Source: an uncultured Acetatifactor sp. (GTDB lineage Bacteria > Bacillota > Clostridia > Lachnospirales > Lachnospiraceae). Taken from it: a DNA stretch of 64,000 nucleotides. Position 1 is the stretch's first letter. Every line of letters starts with the position of its first letter. This document shows, one piece after another, positions 7,552 through 16,919 of this stretch. The notes beneath the pieces were generated by a model. The model had not been told where the DNA came from and did no database searches. It saw only the letters and a list, made by a program, of their open reading frames with translations. The position numbers were made by a program, and so were the translations under genes. Where the stretch lies: assembly GCA_910589655.1 (NCBI GenBank), contig CAJUTJ010000174.1:1-64000 (forward strand). The letters are read 5' to 3'.

Positions 7552-7919
7552 ATTCTATTCCTTGTTTTTGCGCCGCTTTTGCCAAGGGTGCTGACTGTCT
7601 GGCAAATCTGCTGACTATTTGCCTGAATTTCCTCCTGTTGCGCTTGAGCGTGTTTGAAAAATGCTCTCCCCGGGGTGTGCGTCACACTTTGTGGGATGCA
7701 AGACCCAATTGGGGAGGCGGAGTGGGGCTGTGGTGACCAAATTGGGGCGCAGCAGGCCGCGAAGTGGGGCGTGCAGACCGGAGGAATGATTTTTCCAACA
7801 CGCTCTAGCACGAACCATACAGCTCCAAAATCCAATTCCTGACTGGATGGAGCACTAGATTTCCTAGACGCTGCCGCTGCTGTGCCGCGGGAAACCTGCT
7901 TTGCAGGAGGAAGATTCAT
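7548..7919 (-). pseudogene. Short tail-cluster ORF interrupted by a palindromic repeat
   Basis: The 123-codon frame starts MNLPPAKQVSRG and ends KTRNRM. Its middle third, from about 7645 to 7808, is the TA-type palindromic repeat (copy P1), whose sequence happens to stay open and adds roughly 55 codons. No ribosome-binding site precedes the ATG at 7919. A related frame without a start (SSRKLDLQAAWF versus SSQELDFGAVWF) lies next to another copy of the repeat at 18817-18964. I think a small phage gene was hit by the repeat; a working product is doubtful. Confidence 0.4.
7645..7808. mobile_element. MITE-like palindromic repeat, copy P1
   Basis: Ends GAGCGTGTTTGAAAAAT and ATTTTTCCAACACGCTC are inverted copies, flanked on the right by TA. 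The inside holds several short repeats of GTGGGG/TTGGGG type. No transposase is encoded. Confidence 0.6.
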
Positions 7920-7988
7920 TCTGTGTAATTAGTCCCGGTACGGAGGGCGCCGCTGCTATTTGTAGAAAGGTTTTCTCATATAGAATGG

Positions 7989-9650
7989 TTATTGCGGGTA
8001 TAGGGGATAGAACCGATACATGGAGATGGTTGAAGTATATCCGGAAAAATCGTGGGAGACGGAGCTGATAATATATTGGGATTCCCTGTCGGAATCACTA
8101 CGTTTGTAGGATACTTTTTTATTGACGTCCAAAAAGGGCAGAAGGGCTGTGGTGACGGTAATCTGATCGGTCAGCCTGCAGTTCTTCCAATTTTCCCATT
8201 TTGCCTTGGAAGCCGCCAGATCATCGGAAGTAATCTGCTCGTATTCGCCGCCCGTCTTTACATCCGGTATTTCACCAAGCTTCTCTACCGTGAAAGGAGA
8301 TTCCTCGGCAACCGTCATATCGACATGTTCACAATGATATGTTTTTTGAAAATACTCTTTTGAGTACAGCTCAACCTTCTGGCCGTCCGGAGCATCCACA
8401 AAGCGATTGCTCTTTTTACCGTTTGTCAGGACATTGAGGGCGTGTACCTGCCATTGGCCTAACAGATATGCTTTTACGGATTCTTGGCTGCCCGCGCTCG
8501 ATTTCTTGATTTTGAAAGAGTATACGGTGTTGGGGTTCAGTTCCTTTGCCTTTATCGGTTCTTCCTTGGCTTCGTTATAAATGCCTATGGCGCCAAAACC
8601 ATTGATGTCGATTTGGGCGTCTGCCTGATTTGCAGCGGGTATCTTCAGGCCGATCACATCACCGTTATAGTAACCGTCCTCATATCCGGGGACGGAAGCG
8701 GTGTAAGTGTTATCGGCATAGGAGCATTCCTCACTGTAAAAGTCCGTTTCGATGACTTTCCCCCATACTTCACAAATATTTCTCACGGTGGTCATATCCA
8801 CGGAGGTGCTTTCGGAGATTAATACCCGTTGGAGAAAGCCATTGTCCAAGTATAAGTCGTCTTCGTAACACATGGGCTTCAGCTGGCATATAAAGGCATT
8901 GGTGTCCATGTCAAAGAACATTTCGTAATTGGGGTACAGGTCACGGAAGGTAGTCAGGATGGACAGGACGCTGCATCCGGAAGCAAATTCCTGATCAAAG
9001 GGTATGGCGTTCCATGTCTTGTTTTCTTCCCGGTACTGCTGCCAGTTTTCATTGTATTCGGGCAGCGCTTTGTGCTCTCCGATGTCGTCGATTCTGTGGT
9101 TGGTTATCTTTGCCAGATTCTGCAGAGTCTCAATGACGGCATTCCGGATGGTGTTATACCGAATGACTTCTCCGGTGAGATCGTTTTCCTCATATGCCGG
9201 ATAGCGCAGGAGCAGAGTCCCTAACTGGCCGTTTTTGGTTCCGTCCAGCTTCTTGGTAAAGTCGGAGCAATTGACGGTAAGGCTGTTGGAAGTGGCGTCA
9301 TATGATCCGGAGGTATCGGTATAAACATAGTATCCCAGCGGATAATATTTATATTGCCCCGTTCTGGCGTTATACAGGCCGACGGACATCCGGATGTCCC
9401 TATTCAGCCATAATAAGCTGTTTTCGGTGAGTTTCATTTTTTCCGTTAATGTGGGCTGGATCACAAAGCCGGCGGTACGCCGGATGTCAGATTCTCCGGA
9501 GATGGACATGTTGCCGCCGGTTAAGCCGCATTGGAGGATGTCTATGATTTTTTGCTCTCCGTCCAGCACTTCTATTTTGAGTTTCGTGGAAGGGGCTGCC
9601 GATTGCTGTAGGACAATCAGCAGGTCTTCCTGTGTAATTCTGTCTGCCAT
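7989..9650 (-). CDS. Tail hub/baseplate protein (DUF5048-like)
   Basis: 553 residues; its ATG overlaps the stop of the previous gene by one base (TAATG), a sign of coupled translation. The N-terminal 40-140 region (QCGLTGGNMSISGESDIRRT, then DIRMSVGLYNARTGQYKYYP) resembles hub proteins that ring the tail tip. The middle holds an inserted beta domain. The last 120 residues (VTTALLPFLDVNKKVSYKRS, then IISSVSHDFSGYTSTISMYRF) are typical of the C-terminal part of gp44/gp27-like hub proteins. Position directly after a Dit-like protein supports a tail-associated hub. No lysozyme or peptidase domain is fused to it. Confidence 0.7.
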   Translation of the reverse strand: MADRITQEDLLIVLQQSAAPSTKLKIEVLDGEQKIIDILQCGLTGGNMSISGESDIRRTAGFVIQPTLTEKMKLTENSLLWLNRDIRMSVGLYNARTGQYKYYPLGYYVYTDTSGSYDATSNSLTVNCSDFTKKLDGTKNGQLGTLLLRYPAYEENDLTGEVIRYNTIRNAVIETLQNLAKITNHRIDDIGEHKALPEYNENWQQYREENKTWNAIPFDQEFASGCSVLSILTTFRDLYPNYEMFFDMDTNAFICQLKPMCYEDDLYLDNGFLQRVLISESTSVDMTTVRNICEVWGKVIETDFYSEECSYADNTYTASVPGYEDGYYNGDVIGLKIPAANQADAQIDINGFGAIGIYNEAKEEPIKAKELNPNTVYSFKIKKSSAGSQESVKAYLLGQWQVHALNVLTNGKKSNRFVDAPDGQKVELYSKEYFQKTYHCEHVDMTVAEESPFTVEKLGEIPDVKTGGEYEQITSDDLAASKAKWENWKNCRLTDQITVTTALLPFLDVNKKVSYKRSDSDRESQYIISSVSHDFSGYTSTISMYRFYPLYPQ

Positions 9651-10579
9651 TACTCACACCACCATTCCGGATCTACTTCCGAGAATCCCAAATAATATAA
9701 ATCCTCCTCCGAATCCACACTGCCTACCTCCGTCCACGACCAAGAAATCTCCCTGTCATTATAGGATTGTCCGGCAGTGTCGGAAGGGCTGGGTGCGATC
9801 TGCACCAGCCATAATCTTCCGTCGGGCAGCTTTAATATTTTAGGGATGCCGTCGGAAATAAAATCCATAAATTTTCTTTGATAGTCTATCCGCAGGTAAT
9901 CGTATTCTTCGCCGTAAGCAAGCTCGCAGGTATCTTCATTCGCGAAGGGAAGAAAGGAGCCTTTGCAAGTGCCGGTATCATAGTTTGCCATGGTATTCCG
10001 GATAAAAACGGGGTATCTGCTGTTCAACAGTTCTACGGTGGAAGAAGGAACATTGCGGGTCGTGTCACAGTAACCGTCCGTAATTTCCGTTCCCCAGACC
10101 ACGTCCCCTTCTATTAAGAACATTTCCGTAAATTTAGCGGCGGCCCTTGTGGTGGCATAGGTGCCCTCCAGCCCGTTGAGCAAGGGGACTATGGCATACT
10201 CCACAGCCTGTCCGGAGGCCGTAAAATAGTCGGGATAGTTGATCTTGAAATCATGGATTTGGTTCACTTCTTTGACGGCGAGGGTTTTCCACCGGAAGCT
10301 GCCCTGAGTTCTGCTCTTTAGAATGATATGGGATGTGTTGTCCAGATTCCAGTCCACGTTGCCTGCATTTGTGCTGCCGTTAAATTTTGCCCATAAGAGG
10401 GTGTCGAAATCCCACTCGTCAGGGAATCGGCCCGTCAGCTCAAAGTCGCCGGATTTGGTTAGATAGAGGTCGTTATAAATCCCGTTTTTCAGTTCTACAT
10501 AATTGATATTTTCTATGCCGGTGGGGGTAAGGGCACAGGCCAGATCCCCTCCGGCAAAGCTGCTGCCGCATAGAAACAT
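9650..10579 (-). CDS. Distal-tail (Dit)-like protein
   Basis: 309 residues, start after GGAGGTGACTAAAAAAT. It opens MFLCGSSFAGGDLACALTPT and is mostly beta, with the wide central insertion (RTQGSFRWKTLAVKEVNQI, then ILKLPDGRLWLVQIAPSPSD) and a conserved-looking ISWSWTEVG near residue 285, a pattern found in distal tail proteins that link tube and hub. It lies between a fibronectin-like protein and the hub gene, as Dit does in siphophage tails. Sequence evidence alone is moderate. Confidence 0.55.
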   Translation of the reverse strand: MFLCGSSFAGGDLACALTPTGIENINYVELKNGIYNDLYLTKSGDFELTGRFPDEWDFDTLLWAKFNGSTNAGNVDWNLDNTSHIILKSRTQGSFRWKTLAVKEVNQIHDFKINYPDYFTASGQAVEYAIVPLLNGLEGTYATTRAAAKFTEMFLIEGDVVWGTEITDGYCDTTRNVPSSTVELLNSRYPVFIRNTMANYDTGTCKGSFLPFANEDTCELAYGEEYDYLRIDYQRKFMDFISDGIPKILKLPDGRLWLVQIAPSPSDTAGQSYNDREISWSWTEVGSVDSEEDLYYLGFSEVDPEWWCE

Positions 10580-10584
10580 ATTTT

Positions 10585-11802
10585 TTAGTCACCTCCAAGC
10601 CATAAATCGTTTAGGACTGCGTTCAGCGGTTCCGATGAATTTAGATGTGTGGTACAGAAATCTTTGTCCACCATGTAAGTAGGTTCCTCTGTGTCAACCC
10701 AAGAATCGTTGTCATGTATCAGATTCCGGTTTGGACGTTCCGTGCCGTACCACATGTTGCCTTCTTCTATATTTCCCAATTCCACAAATGCTTCTAACTG
10801 GTAGATATTGTTTTTCCGTTTCACGGCAACGGTAATCATGTCTGTATTGTCAAAAACCTGAGGAGCGGAATACAGCAGATAATTTCCCGTACCGTTGGGG
10901 ACAAGCAGCCTGAACCGAAGTGTCCCGTCGGTATAGATACGGGAGCTTACGGTTAATCCCAACTGTCCGTTGCTCATTTTAAAAAGGTCTGCGGTCTGCC
11001 ATAGATTTACTCCGCGGATGAGCAAAGTAAAATCATCCTTAATCAGAAAACCCTCGTCATAGTACAGCGTTTTGTCCCGAAGGTCTATCATGCCGTCGAT
11101 GTATTCGAAACTGTCCGTCCCGTTGTACTGGATAATGATCAGGTTGGTGGCAACCTGAATACATCCTTGGGATGGGAGAGGGGTGGCATAAATCCGGGCA
11201 TAAGTATTGGGGTTCTCGTATTTTACGGCGATTTCCACGTATCCGGTATCTAATTCCATGCCGTTTTGGGTGACGCCTTTACAACGGATATAGTAGGCTG
11301 CGTTATTGTCAAGCCCCTGATACATATAACTTATGTTCAGGCTGTCCGTAAGCTCATTGCTTTCCAGAAGTAGCTTCTTTGAGGCATCATATAAGTAAAA
11401 GACATATTTGCCGATATCTTCCCAGTCGGAAGAGTAGTAGTGTATGGATGCTGCGAAGGAAGAGTTGTCGATTACGGAAGCATCCGGCACGTTTTCAAAG
11501 TAAAATTCGGGCGTTTCAAATGTGTAAAACATGATCTTGTCCGATAGGGGAGAGGGAATGTTATCCCCATGGAAAACTTGTGCCTGAATCACATATTTCC
11601 TGCCGTTTTCAAGAGTATGGCCGGGGATGGTGTGTTTGAGCGTATAAGAGGAAACGGTGTGGTCAAACACAAGGGTATTGGACTCGTTTTCATAGATCAG
11701 GATTCTGTTTGCACAGGCACGGCTGCCCGTCCATGTGACGGATACCACCTGATCCTTGTCGGCATCAAAGGGGGTTATTTTTTTCAGTTGTGGTTTTGCC
11801 AT
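10585..11802 (-). CDS. Fibronectin-III/lectin-like baseplate protein
   Basis: 405 residues, starting MAKPQLKKITPFDAD after AAGGTGATT. Residues 1-95 and 100-195 look like two fibronectin type III-like beta sandwiches (SVTWTGSRACANRILIYENE; YYIRCKGVTQNGMELDTGYV). Residues 210-350 have the pattern of a concanavalin-like carbohydrate-binding domain (FEYIDGMIDLRDKTLYYDEG, LFKMSNGQLGLTVSSRIYTD). A surface-binding baseplate subunit is likely. The C-terminal 40 residues are polar and may dock to the hub. The next gene starts five bases later. Confidence 0.55.
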   Translation of the reverse strand: MAKPQLKKITPFDADKDQVVSVTWTGSRACANRILIYENESNTLVFDHTVSSYTLKHTIPGHTLENGRKYVIQAQVFHGDNIPSPLSDKIMFYTFETPEFYFENVPDASVIDNSSFAASIHYYSSDWEDIGKYVFYLYDASKKLLLESNELTDSLNISYMYQGLDNNAAYYIRCKGVTQNGMELDTGYVEIAVKYENPNTYARIYATPLPSQGCIQVATNLIIIQYNGTDSFEYIDGMIDLRDKTLYYDEGFLIKDDFTLLIRGVNLWQTADLFKMSNGQLGLTVSSRIYTDGTLRFRLLVPNGTGNYLLYSAPQVFDNTDMITVAVKRKNNIYQLEAFVELGNIEEGNMWYGTERPNRNLIHDNDSWVDTEEPTYMVDKDFCTTHLNSSEPLNAVLNDLWLGGD

Positions 11803-11830
11803 TGGAATCACCTTCTTTCTGTATAATGGT

Positions 11831-12094
11831 TTATTTGCCTGTCACACCGCAGATATGGAGATTATTCAGCCTTCCTAAAGGCTCCTTTACCCATACTCCC
11901 TGTCCGATCCGCAGTGTGACGCCGGGGATGCTGCATGGCACTGTGCGTTGGCCTCCCGCCTCGTCAAGGATCACATATCCCTTTGGGGTAATGTCCTTGA
12001 TGACAGTCTGGTAAGTACGGTCGGCTTTGTAAGCATTCAGCTTTCTGTCAATCATGATTTGAACCGATTTCATGATTTCTTTTCCTAATTCCAT
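11831..12094 (-). CDS. Small OB-fold-like baseplate protein
   Basis: 87 residues: an N-terminal helix (MELGKEIMKSVQIMIDRKLN) and a compact beta domain (GYVILDEAGGQRTVPCSIPG, then GQGVWVKEPLGRLNNLHICG) with the glycine/valine spacing of OB-like barrels found at the base of tail spikes and in XkdS/DUF2577-type proteins. It follows the tape measure and precedes the baseplate proteins. No catalytic motif. Confidence 0.5.
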   Translation of the reverse strand: MELGKEIMKSVQIMIDRKLNAYKADRTYQTVIKDITPKGYVILDEAGGQRTVPCSIPGVTLRIGQGVWVKEPLGRLNNLHICGVTGK

Positions 12095-12279
12095 AATGTT
12101 TTCTCCTATTCCAGTACCGTTTATTTATTCCAGTTCCGTCATGCGCAGTCATGCGCATTGCGCACTACAGTGTCCATGTAAGGCAAGAAATTTCATCTGC
12201 AAAAAGCGCATCTGAAATTTCTTACGGGCACTTGCGTTCCGAAACTGTTGTTGTCCGGCGGTATGTTTTAGCCGGAGCG
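12095..12279. other. Intergenic region with a hairpin
   Basis: AAGAAATTTCA (12185-12195) and TGAAATTTCTT (12213-12223) form an 11-bp perfect stem between the tape measure and the small spike-like gene. It is not followed by a T-run, so it may be a processing or pausing site rather than a terminator. Confidence 0.4.
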
Positions 12280-15200
12280 TCAGTATCTTCTCAGCGGCTC
12301 CTGCCTTGCCATAAGGCTTAAATGACCTAATTCTCTTTGCAGATATTCCACCCCGGAGGTATTTGTGACATTGGGGCAGTTTAGCGTGATATTTTGGGTT
12401 ATAACCGGTGGGGCATTTCTGTTATTGATAATGTTGGTGTAGTTGTTGAGTTGGTTCATGGTATCCTGAATCTGTCTATTGAACGGATAGTTTATATTGG
12501 AGTACAGGAAATCCGTTATATTTTCAATGTCTGCCATATGGGCATTCCATTTTCTATATATTTCTTTGAAGTTGGTGGGATCTTTGTCGGGGTCATAAGG
12601 AGGCAGCAGGGTTTCGATAGTGACATTGCCGGAGCCCGTGAGATTTTCGGTGATGCCGTCGGCTGCTTTAGCGGCTCCATAGAGATTTTCGGTGATGCCG
12701 TCGGCTGCTTTAGCGGCTCCATAGAGATTCTCGGTGATGCTGTCGGCTGTTTTAGCGGCTCCATAGAGATTCTCGGTGATACTGTCGGCTGTTTTAGCGG
12801 TTCCATAGAGATTCTCGGCAATGCTGCCGATGTTCCCGGCCAGAGGCAGGAGAGTGTCTGTGGAAATGCCGCTGAATTCCTGTAGCAGGTTCAGCATATC
12901 CTGATTACCGGAATACATCTCTCGTAAGAGGTTTAGATAATTACTCTTAAATGATTCTAAAGCCGTTTCGGACATATCCAGTATATGGTCCGTTGTGATG
13001 CCGAGATTTCCGAGCGCTTCTTCCATCTTAGCCTTTTCTTCGATTCCGGACAATTCCTGCCAGCGTGACTTGTAGTCATCCAATCCCTTTATAAGGCTGT
13101 CCCAATATTTTTCGGTCTGGCGGATAAGGGTGTCATAATGTTGATTAGACTCTTCGATCCTTTGGTCAAGGCCGTCAATGGCGCTTTGGAACTCGGTGAT
13201 TTCCTTCTGCATTCCGGATATTTTAATTGTTTCCGCCGCTTCGGTAACAGCTTCTTTTGCTTGGCGGATTTCTTTGGTGTCCGTCACATAGTGCATTCCT
13301 TTGCCTTCGGTATACTGAAGGATAGTGCGCTGGTTCTGCATACGGGCAAGGTCATATTGCGCTTTTTGCAGGTCGATTTCTTCTTTTCTTGCTTTAGCGG
13401 AGTCTTCGATTTTGTTGATTTCTGCCTGTTTGGCATCGAGCTTTTCCTGCAATAACTTTTTCTCCGCTTCCAGCGCTTCCTCCGCGGCTTCCTTTTCCGC
13501 CTCCAGCGCCTCAACGGCAGCTTCTTTTTGGTCTTCCAATAAGTTAATCTGGCGGCCGATAATATCTCCGATATAACCGATAACATTGTCCAGATTGGAG
13601 AGTTCGTCTTTCAGGGCATCGGAGTAGGATTTACCGGCTGCCGCACCGGCTTTGGCAGCTGCTTTAACGGCAGATTTCTCCAACGGTTTATAGTTTACTT
13701 TGGCTGTGGCTTCCCTGATAAGCGCCTGTAGATTCTCTGCACGTCTCAATTTTGAATTGATAAGGTTCTGGTTAATCGTACCCTCTGCAATGTCCTGATA
13801 TATCTGTTCCAGCTCAGTCAGATATCGGATTACCTCACCTGTATATCCTGCGTTCTCTGCAAGGGTGCGCAGATTTGCGATTTCACTGGCAGTATTCATG
13901 TCTTGAAGGCGGCATAGCTGCTTTTGGAAGGACAGCATTTGGATGGCCTGTGAAACATTTTCTGCCGCTACGGTTTCTTTTGCGAAAGCGGCGATTACTT
14001 GATCTGCTTCATCTTTCTCCATTTGAGATACGGCAATTAAGTCAAAACCTGCTGCTTTTAATGCTTCCGTATTTCTGATCAAAGCATCAAATGCTATGAT
14101 CTCGTTATTAATCACGCCTAAATTTTCCAAAGCGGCTTTTGTTGTCGCAAAATCTTCTATTCCTGAGAGCGCTGCATGGGTAATAGAATCAGCGAGAGAA
14201 TTAAATGCGTTTTCTACATCCGTTTCAGTTGATTCAGAATCCCTTAGCACTCTTACAAAATCCACAAAAGAAGAGTAGTCTACAGATAATCCCAGTTCAG
14301 CCATGTCATCCAGTTTCGATTTGATAGAATCACAGGTGGAGATGATATCTATGCTGTCCAGAGCAAATTCGCCGTTATCTGTGAAGATATCGTTATATGC
14401 CGATTTCAAGGAATCGAAGGCAGGTTTGAGTCGGGTGTTGAATTGGTTGATGGTGTCAGGGATGGAGAGGATGTCAATATTTGATGTTGAATCTTGAATT
14501 TCTTTAATTTTTGCAAGCAACTCATCCCAAGATAAAAGAGTGCCTTCTGGAACCTCAATCTGTTCCGCAGCGATTTGCAGTTCATCAAGTTTAAGTTCGC
14601 CAACTTTGTCATCAAATTCGTCCTGAAGCTTTTCTTTGACATTGTTTACAAGAGCGTCAATATCAGAAAAGGTAGTTCCATCTTCTTCAATTTTGACACC
14701 AAACAGCCACAGGATTGGCTTTTTAACTTCATCTGGCAATTCTTTTATGGTTCCCAAAAGTTCTTGTATTTTATCTTGATAATCTTTGATGGGTATATCT
14801 CCATCATTAAACTGGGCTTTAACATCAAGCATTACTTGAATATCGGCAAGTATCTGCTTGCCCTCTATGTCATTAGATAATGATAATATATTGTCCTGAA
14901 TATATTGTTTTGCATCTTCCCAGGAGGAAAAGTTTAATGAGCTCCAATCAAGATTATTTACTATACTTTGTATAGTGGCTTGCATACTATCATCCATAAT
15001 TTTAAATGTATCATCTGTACTTAACCATGCAAATATGGAACTGCTTAAATTATTCCAATTTGCTTTGTTCATATCATTTATTATTTTGATCTCTTCATTT
15101 AATTGTTGGATATCAGCTTCATATTGTTTGGCAAGTTCTTCTATATTTCCATCAATAATTAATTTTGCATTTTCAATATCTTTGTCTGATGAATTAATAT

Positions 15201-16494
15201 GAATAGTAAATCCGACAGGAATTTCAATACCATCTTTTACTTCATAATTGGGGGTTAATTCTTCAAAATCAAGATTTGCATCTTTTAATATTTTAATATA
15301 GTCGTCTTTGATCTGAGAAATAACTTCTAAGTTATCACCAGTTATTTCAATCCATCTTTCAGAAAATCCGTCCATAAAATTGCTAGCAAAATCGTTACTT
15401 TGAATATCACCTAACGACTTGGCTAATGCATCTTTTTTGCTTTCTAAATTTGACAATTCCCGCTCATATGATGCTGATTTAGCAGATATTCCATTAAATA
15501 TGGTTGGTAGCTCTTTAGCAATTTGCCTATTTGTTAGATCCCTTTGTGCTTCAATAAGATTATGTAACGACCCTACAATAGAATCAACATTACCGCTTAA
15601 CTGAACAATAGCATCACCATTCTCATTATAATTTCGAGTAAGTGCTGGAAACATTTCAGCTAATTGATTACTCAAATTTAGAAATTCATCATAGTTATCT
15701 TTTGTTAGACTGATATTTTTTCCTGTTAATGGATCAATTCCTTGGGATAATACTGCAAATTTTTTAGCTGAATCATCAATTGCTTTTTGATTGCATTTTA
15801 GTTCATCGTTTAAGGACTTAATGGTATTCAATGCGTTTTCTGATGCACTGATCAAATCTTCTGTTTTATTTATCCACAATGAAAATAAAGATACAATTCC
15901 AGATATAATGAAAGAAGTCCCCATTGCTATAGCAGAATTTAATGCAATGGTAGCAAATCGCAGTGCAATCGTTTTTGTTGTTGCTCCAACTAATGATAAT
16001 ACATACCCGCCAAGACTTGCTTTAGCTCCGTTTAATCCATTTAGATAAGTGCCTAATTTTGAATTTGTAGCAGCCACAGTATTTGCAAATGTTGTTTGAT
16101 TAGCTGTTCCTGTTGACGCAATGGAATTGTAGTTCATAATAGCGGATGATACTTTTTTAAAACCAGTAATATTACCTTGCAATGAAGCTGTATATCCAGT
16201 CATTGATGCGGCGGATCCTTTTATGCTGGTAAGATACATTTTTAAACTATCATCAGACTGAGCTATAATTCTGTTCCAACCAGTTTGGGTTAAAGTATTA
16301 TGTTCTATTGCTTCATTATATTTCCATATAATTTGTTCTGCATTCCGGAAAGGTTCAATAGATTCATCATTTATAGAAGAATTTATACCAGTAAACCATG
16401 ACTTTATTGTTTCTTGTTTGAATATCATGCTATTATTTTTATGCCAATTTAGATTGTTGCTTGTGAAGAGTAGATATGGCATTAGTGTACTCAA
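12280..16494 (-). CDS. Tape-measure protein 2, C-terminal part
   Basis: The open frame begins with TTG at 16494 without a ribosome-binding site, and TAA closes the frame a few codons upstream, so this is the 3' part of a gene whose 5' part is at 17540-18685. The product is almost entirely alpha-helical: a hydrophobic stretch near residues 160-215 (ATIALNSAIAMGTSFIISGI), long coiled coils (KEAAVEALEAEKEAAEEALE), an exact 14-residue repeat (12641-12808), and the ending LPPYDPDKDPTNFKEIYRKW shared with the other tape measure. It would set tail length and act as assembly scaffold. The first ~650 codons are clearly richer in A/T than the rest, suggesting mosaic origin. Confidence 0.75.
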   Translation of the reverse strand: MSTLMPYLLFTSNNLNWHKNNSMIFKQETIKSWFTGINSSINDESIEPFRNAEQIIWKYNEAIEHNTLTQTGWNRIIAQSDDSLKMYLTSIKGSAASMTGYTASLQGNITGFKKVSSAIMNYNSIASTGTANQTTFANTVAATNSKLGTYLNGLNGAKASLGGYVLSLVGATTKTIALRFATIALNSAIAMGTSFIISGIVSLFSLWINKTEDLISASENALNTIKSLNDELKCNQKAIDDSAKKFAVLSQGIDPLTGKNISLTKDNYDEFLNLSNQLAEMFPALTRNYNENGDAIVQLSGNVDSIVGSLHNLIEAQRDLTNRQIAKELPTIFNGISAKSASYERELSNLESKKDALAKSLGDIQSNDFASNFMDGFSERWIEITGDNLEVISQIKDDYIKILKDANLDFEELTPNYEVKDGIEIPVGFTIHINSSDKDIENAKLIIDGNIEELAKQYEADIQQLNEEIKIINDMNKANWNNLSSSIFAWLSTDDTFKIMDDSMQATIQSIVNNLDWSSLNFSSWEDAKQYIQDNILSLSNDIEGKQILADIQVMLDVKAQFNDGDIPIKDYQDKIQELLGTIKELPDEVKKPILWLFGVKIEEDGTTFSDIDALVNNVKEKLQDEFDDKVGELKLDELQIAAEQIEVPEGTLLSWDELLAKIKEIQDSTSNIDILSIPDTINQFNTRLKPAFDSLKSAYNDIFTDNGEFALDSIDIISTCDSIKSKLDDMAELGLSVDYSSFVDFVRVLRDSESTETDVENAFNSLADSITHAALSGIEDFATTKAALENLGVINNEIIAFDALIRNTEALKAAGFDLIAVSQMEKDEADQVIAAFAKETVAAENVSQAIQMLSFQKQLCRLQDMNTASEIANLRTLAENAGYTGEVIRYLTELEQIYQDIAEGTINQNLINSKLRRAENLQALIREATAKVNYKPLEKSAVKAAAKAGAAAGKSYSDALKDELSNLDNVIGYIGDIIGRQINLLEDQKEAAVEALEAEKEAAEEALEAEKKLLQEKLDAKQAEINKIEDSAKARKEEIDLQKAQYDLARMQNQRTILQYTEGKGMHYVTDTKEIRQAKEAVTEAAETIKISGMQKEITEFQSAIDGLDQRIEESNQHYDTLIRQTEKYWDSLIKGLDDYKSRWQELSGIEEKAKMEEALGNLGITTDHILDMSETALESFKSNYLNLLREMYSGNQDMLNLLQEFSGISTDTLLPLAGNIGSIAENLYGTAKTADSITENLYGAAKTADSITENLYGAAKAADGITENLYGAAKAADGITENLTGSGNVTIETLLPPYDPDKDPTNFKEIYRKWNAHMADIENITDFLYSNINYPFNRQIQDTMNQLNNYTNIINNRNAPPVITQNITLNCPNVTNTSGVEYLQRELGHLSLMARQEPLRRY
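12641..12808 (-). repeat. Four tandem 42-bp units inside the tape measure
   Basis: Units start at 12641, 12683, 12725 and 12767, with a partial fifth at 12809. Each encodes 14 residues of the form NLYGAAKAADGITE. Copy number of such in-frame repeats can change by slippage, which would alter tape-measure length. Confidence 0.9.
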
Positions 16495-16507
16495 TTGTGG
16501 AAATTGA

Positions 16508-16563
16508 GTATTGTATTATATGGATATACTTGATATAATAAATTCTATAGTTATGGAGGTGTT
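16508..16563 (+). promoter_or_regulatory. Promoter and leader of cargo gene a
   Basis: TATTGTATTATATGGATA, TGATATAATAAATTCTATAG and GGAGGTG in order. The same arrangement with the same ATTGNGTATTGTATTA start lies before the paralogue at 20878. Confidence 0.5.
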
Positions 16564-16565
16564 AT

Positions 16566-16919
16566 ATGGATATTTGCCCAAATTGCAAATCAAAATTAAA
16601 TATTGATGAAAAATCTTCTGGAAAATGTTTTTCATGTGGAACAACCTTTGAATCTTCATTACCAAAAGGTAATACGCAATTTAACTATCAATCATCTGGT
16701 AATACAGTTGCAAAAGCAATTAAGACTTGTGGAATCGCAATTATAATAGCAGGAACAATATTAAGCTTCATTGTAGCTGGTGGAAGTGGAGGGCAATATG
16801 AATTTTCTTTAATACAATTTATCACTCCAGAGTTCATGAGCATTATTGGCGGGCTTATTTTTATTGGGTTTTCCGAAATAATTCAATTGCTGGAAGATAT
16901 AAAAAACAAACTAAAATAA
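16566..16919 (+). CDS. Zinc-ribbon two-TM protein (cargo gene a)
   Basis: 117 residues, ATG after GGAGG. The N-terminus is a zinc ribbon (CPNCKSKL, then CFSCGTTF about 13 residues later). Two membrane helices follow (IAIIIAGTILSFIVAGG and FMSIIGGLIFIGFSEIIQLL) and a lysine-rich end. It is AT-rich, on the strand opposite to the surrounding tail genes, and has its own promoter. A close paralogue is at 20878-21216; the two share upstream sequence, promoter and 3' structured element. Its location between the two halves of a tape-measure gene marks it as a cargo (moron) gene. An immunity or exclusion role is speculation. Confidence 0.75.
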   Translation: MDICPNCKSKLNIDEKSSGKCFSCGTTFESSLPKGNTQFNYQSSGNTVAKAIKTCGIAIIIAGTILSFIVAGGSGGQYEFSLIQFITPEFMSIIGGLIFIGFSEIIQLLEDIKNKLK

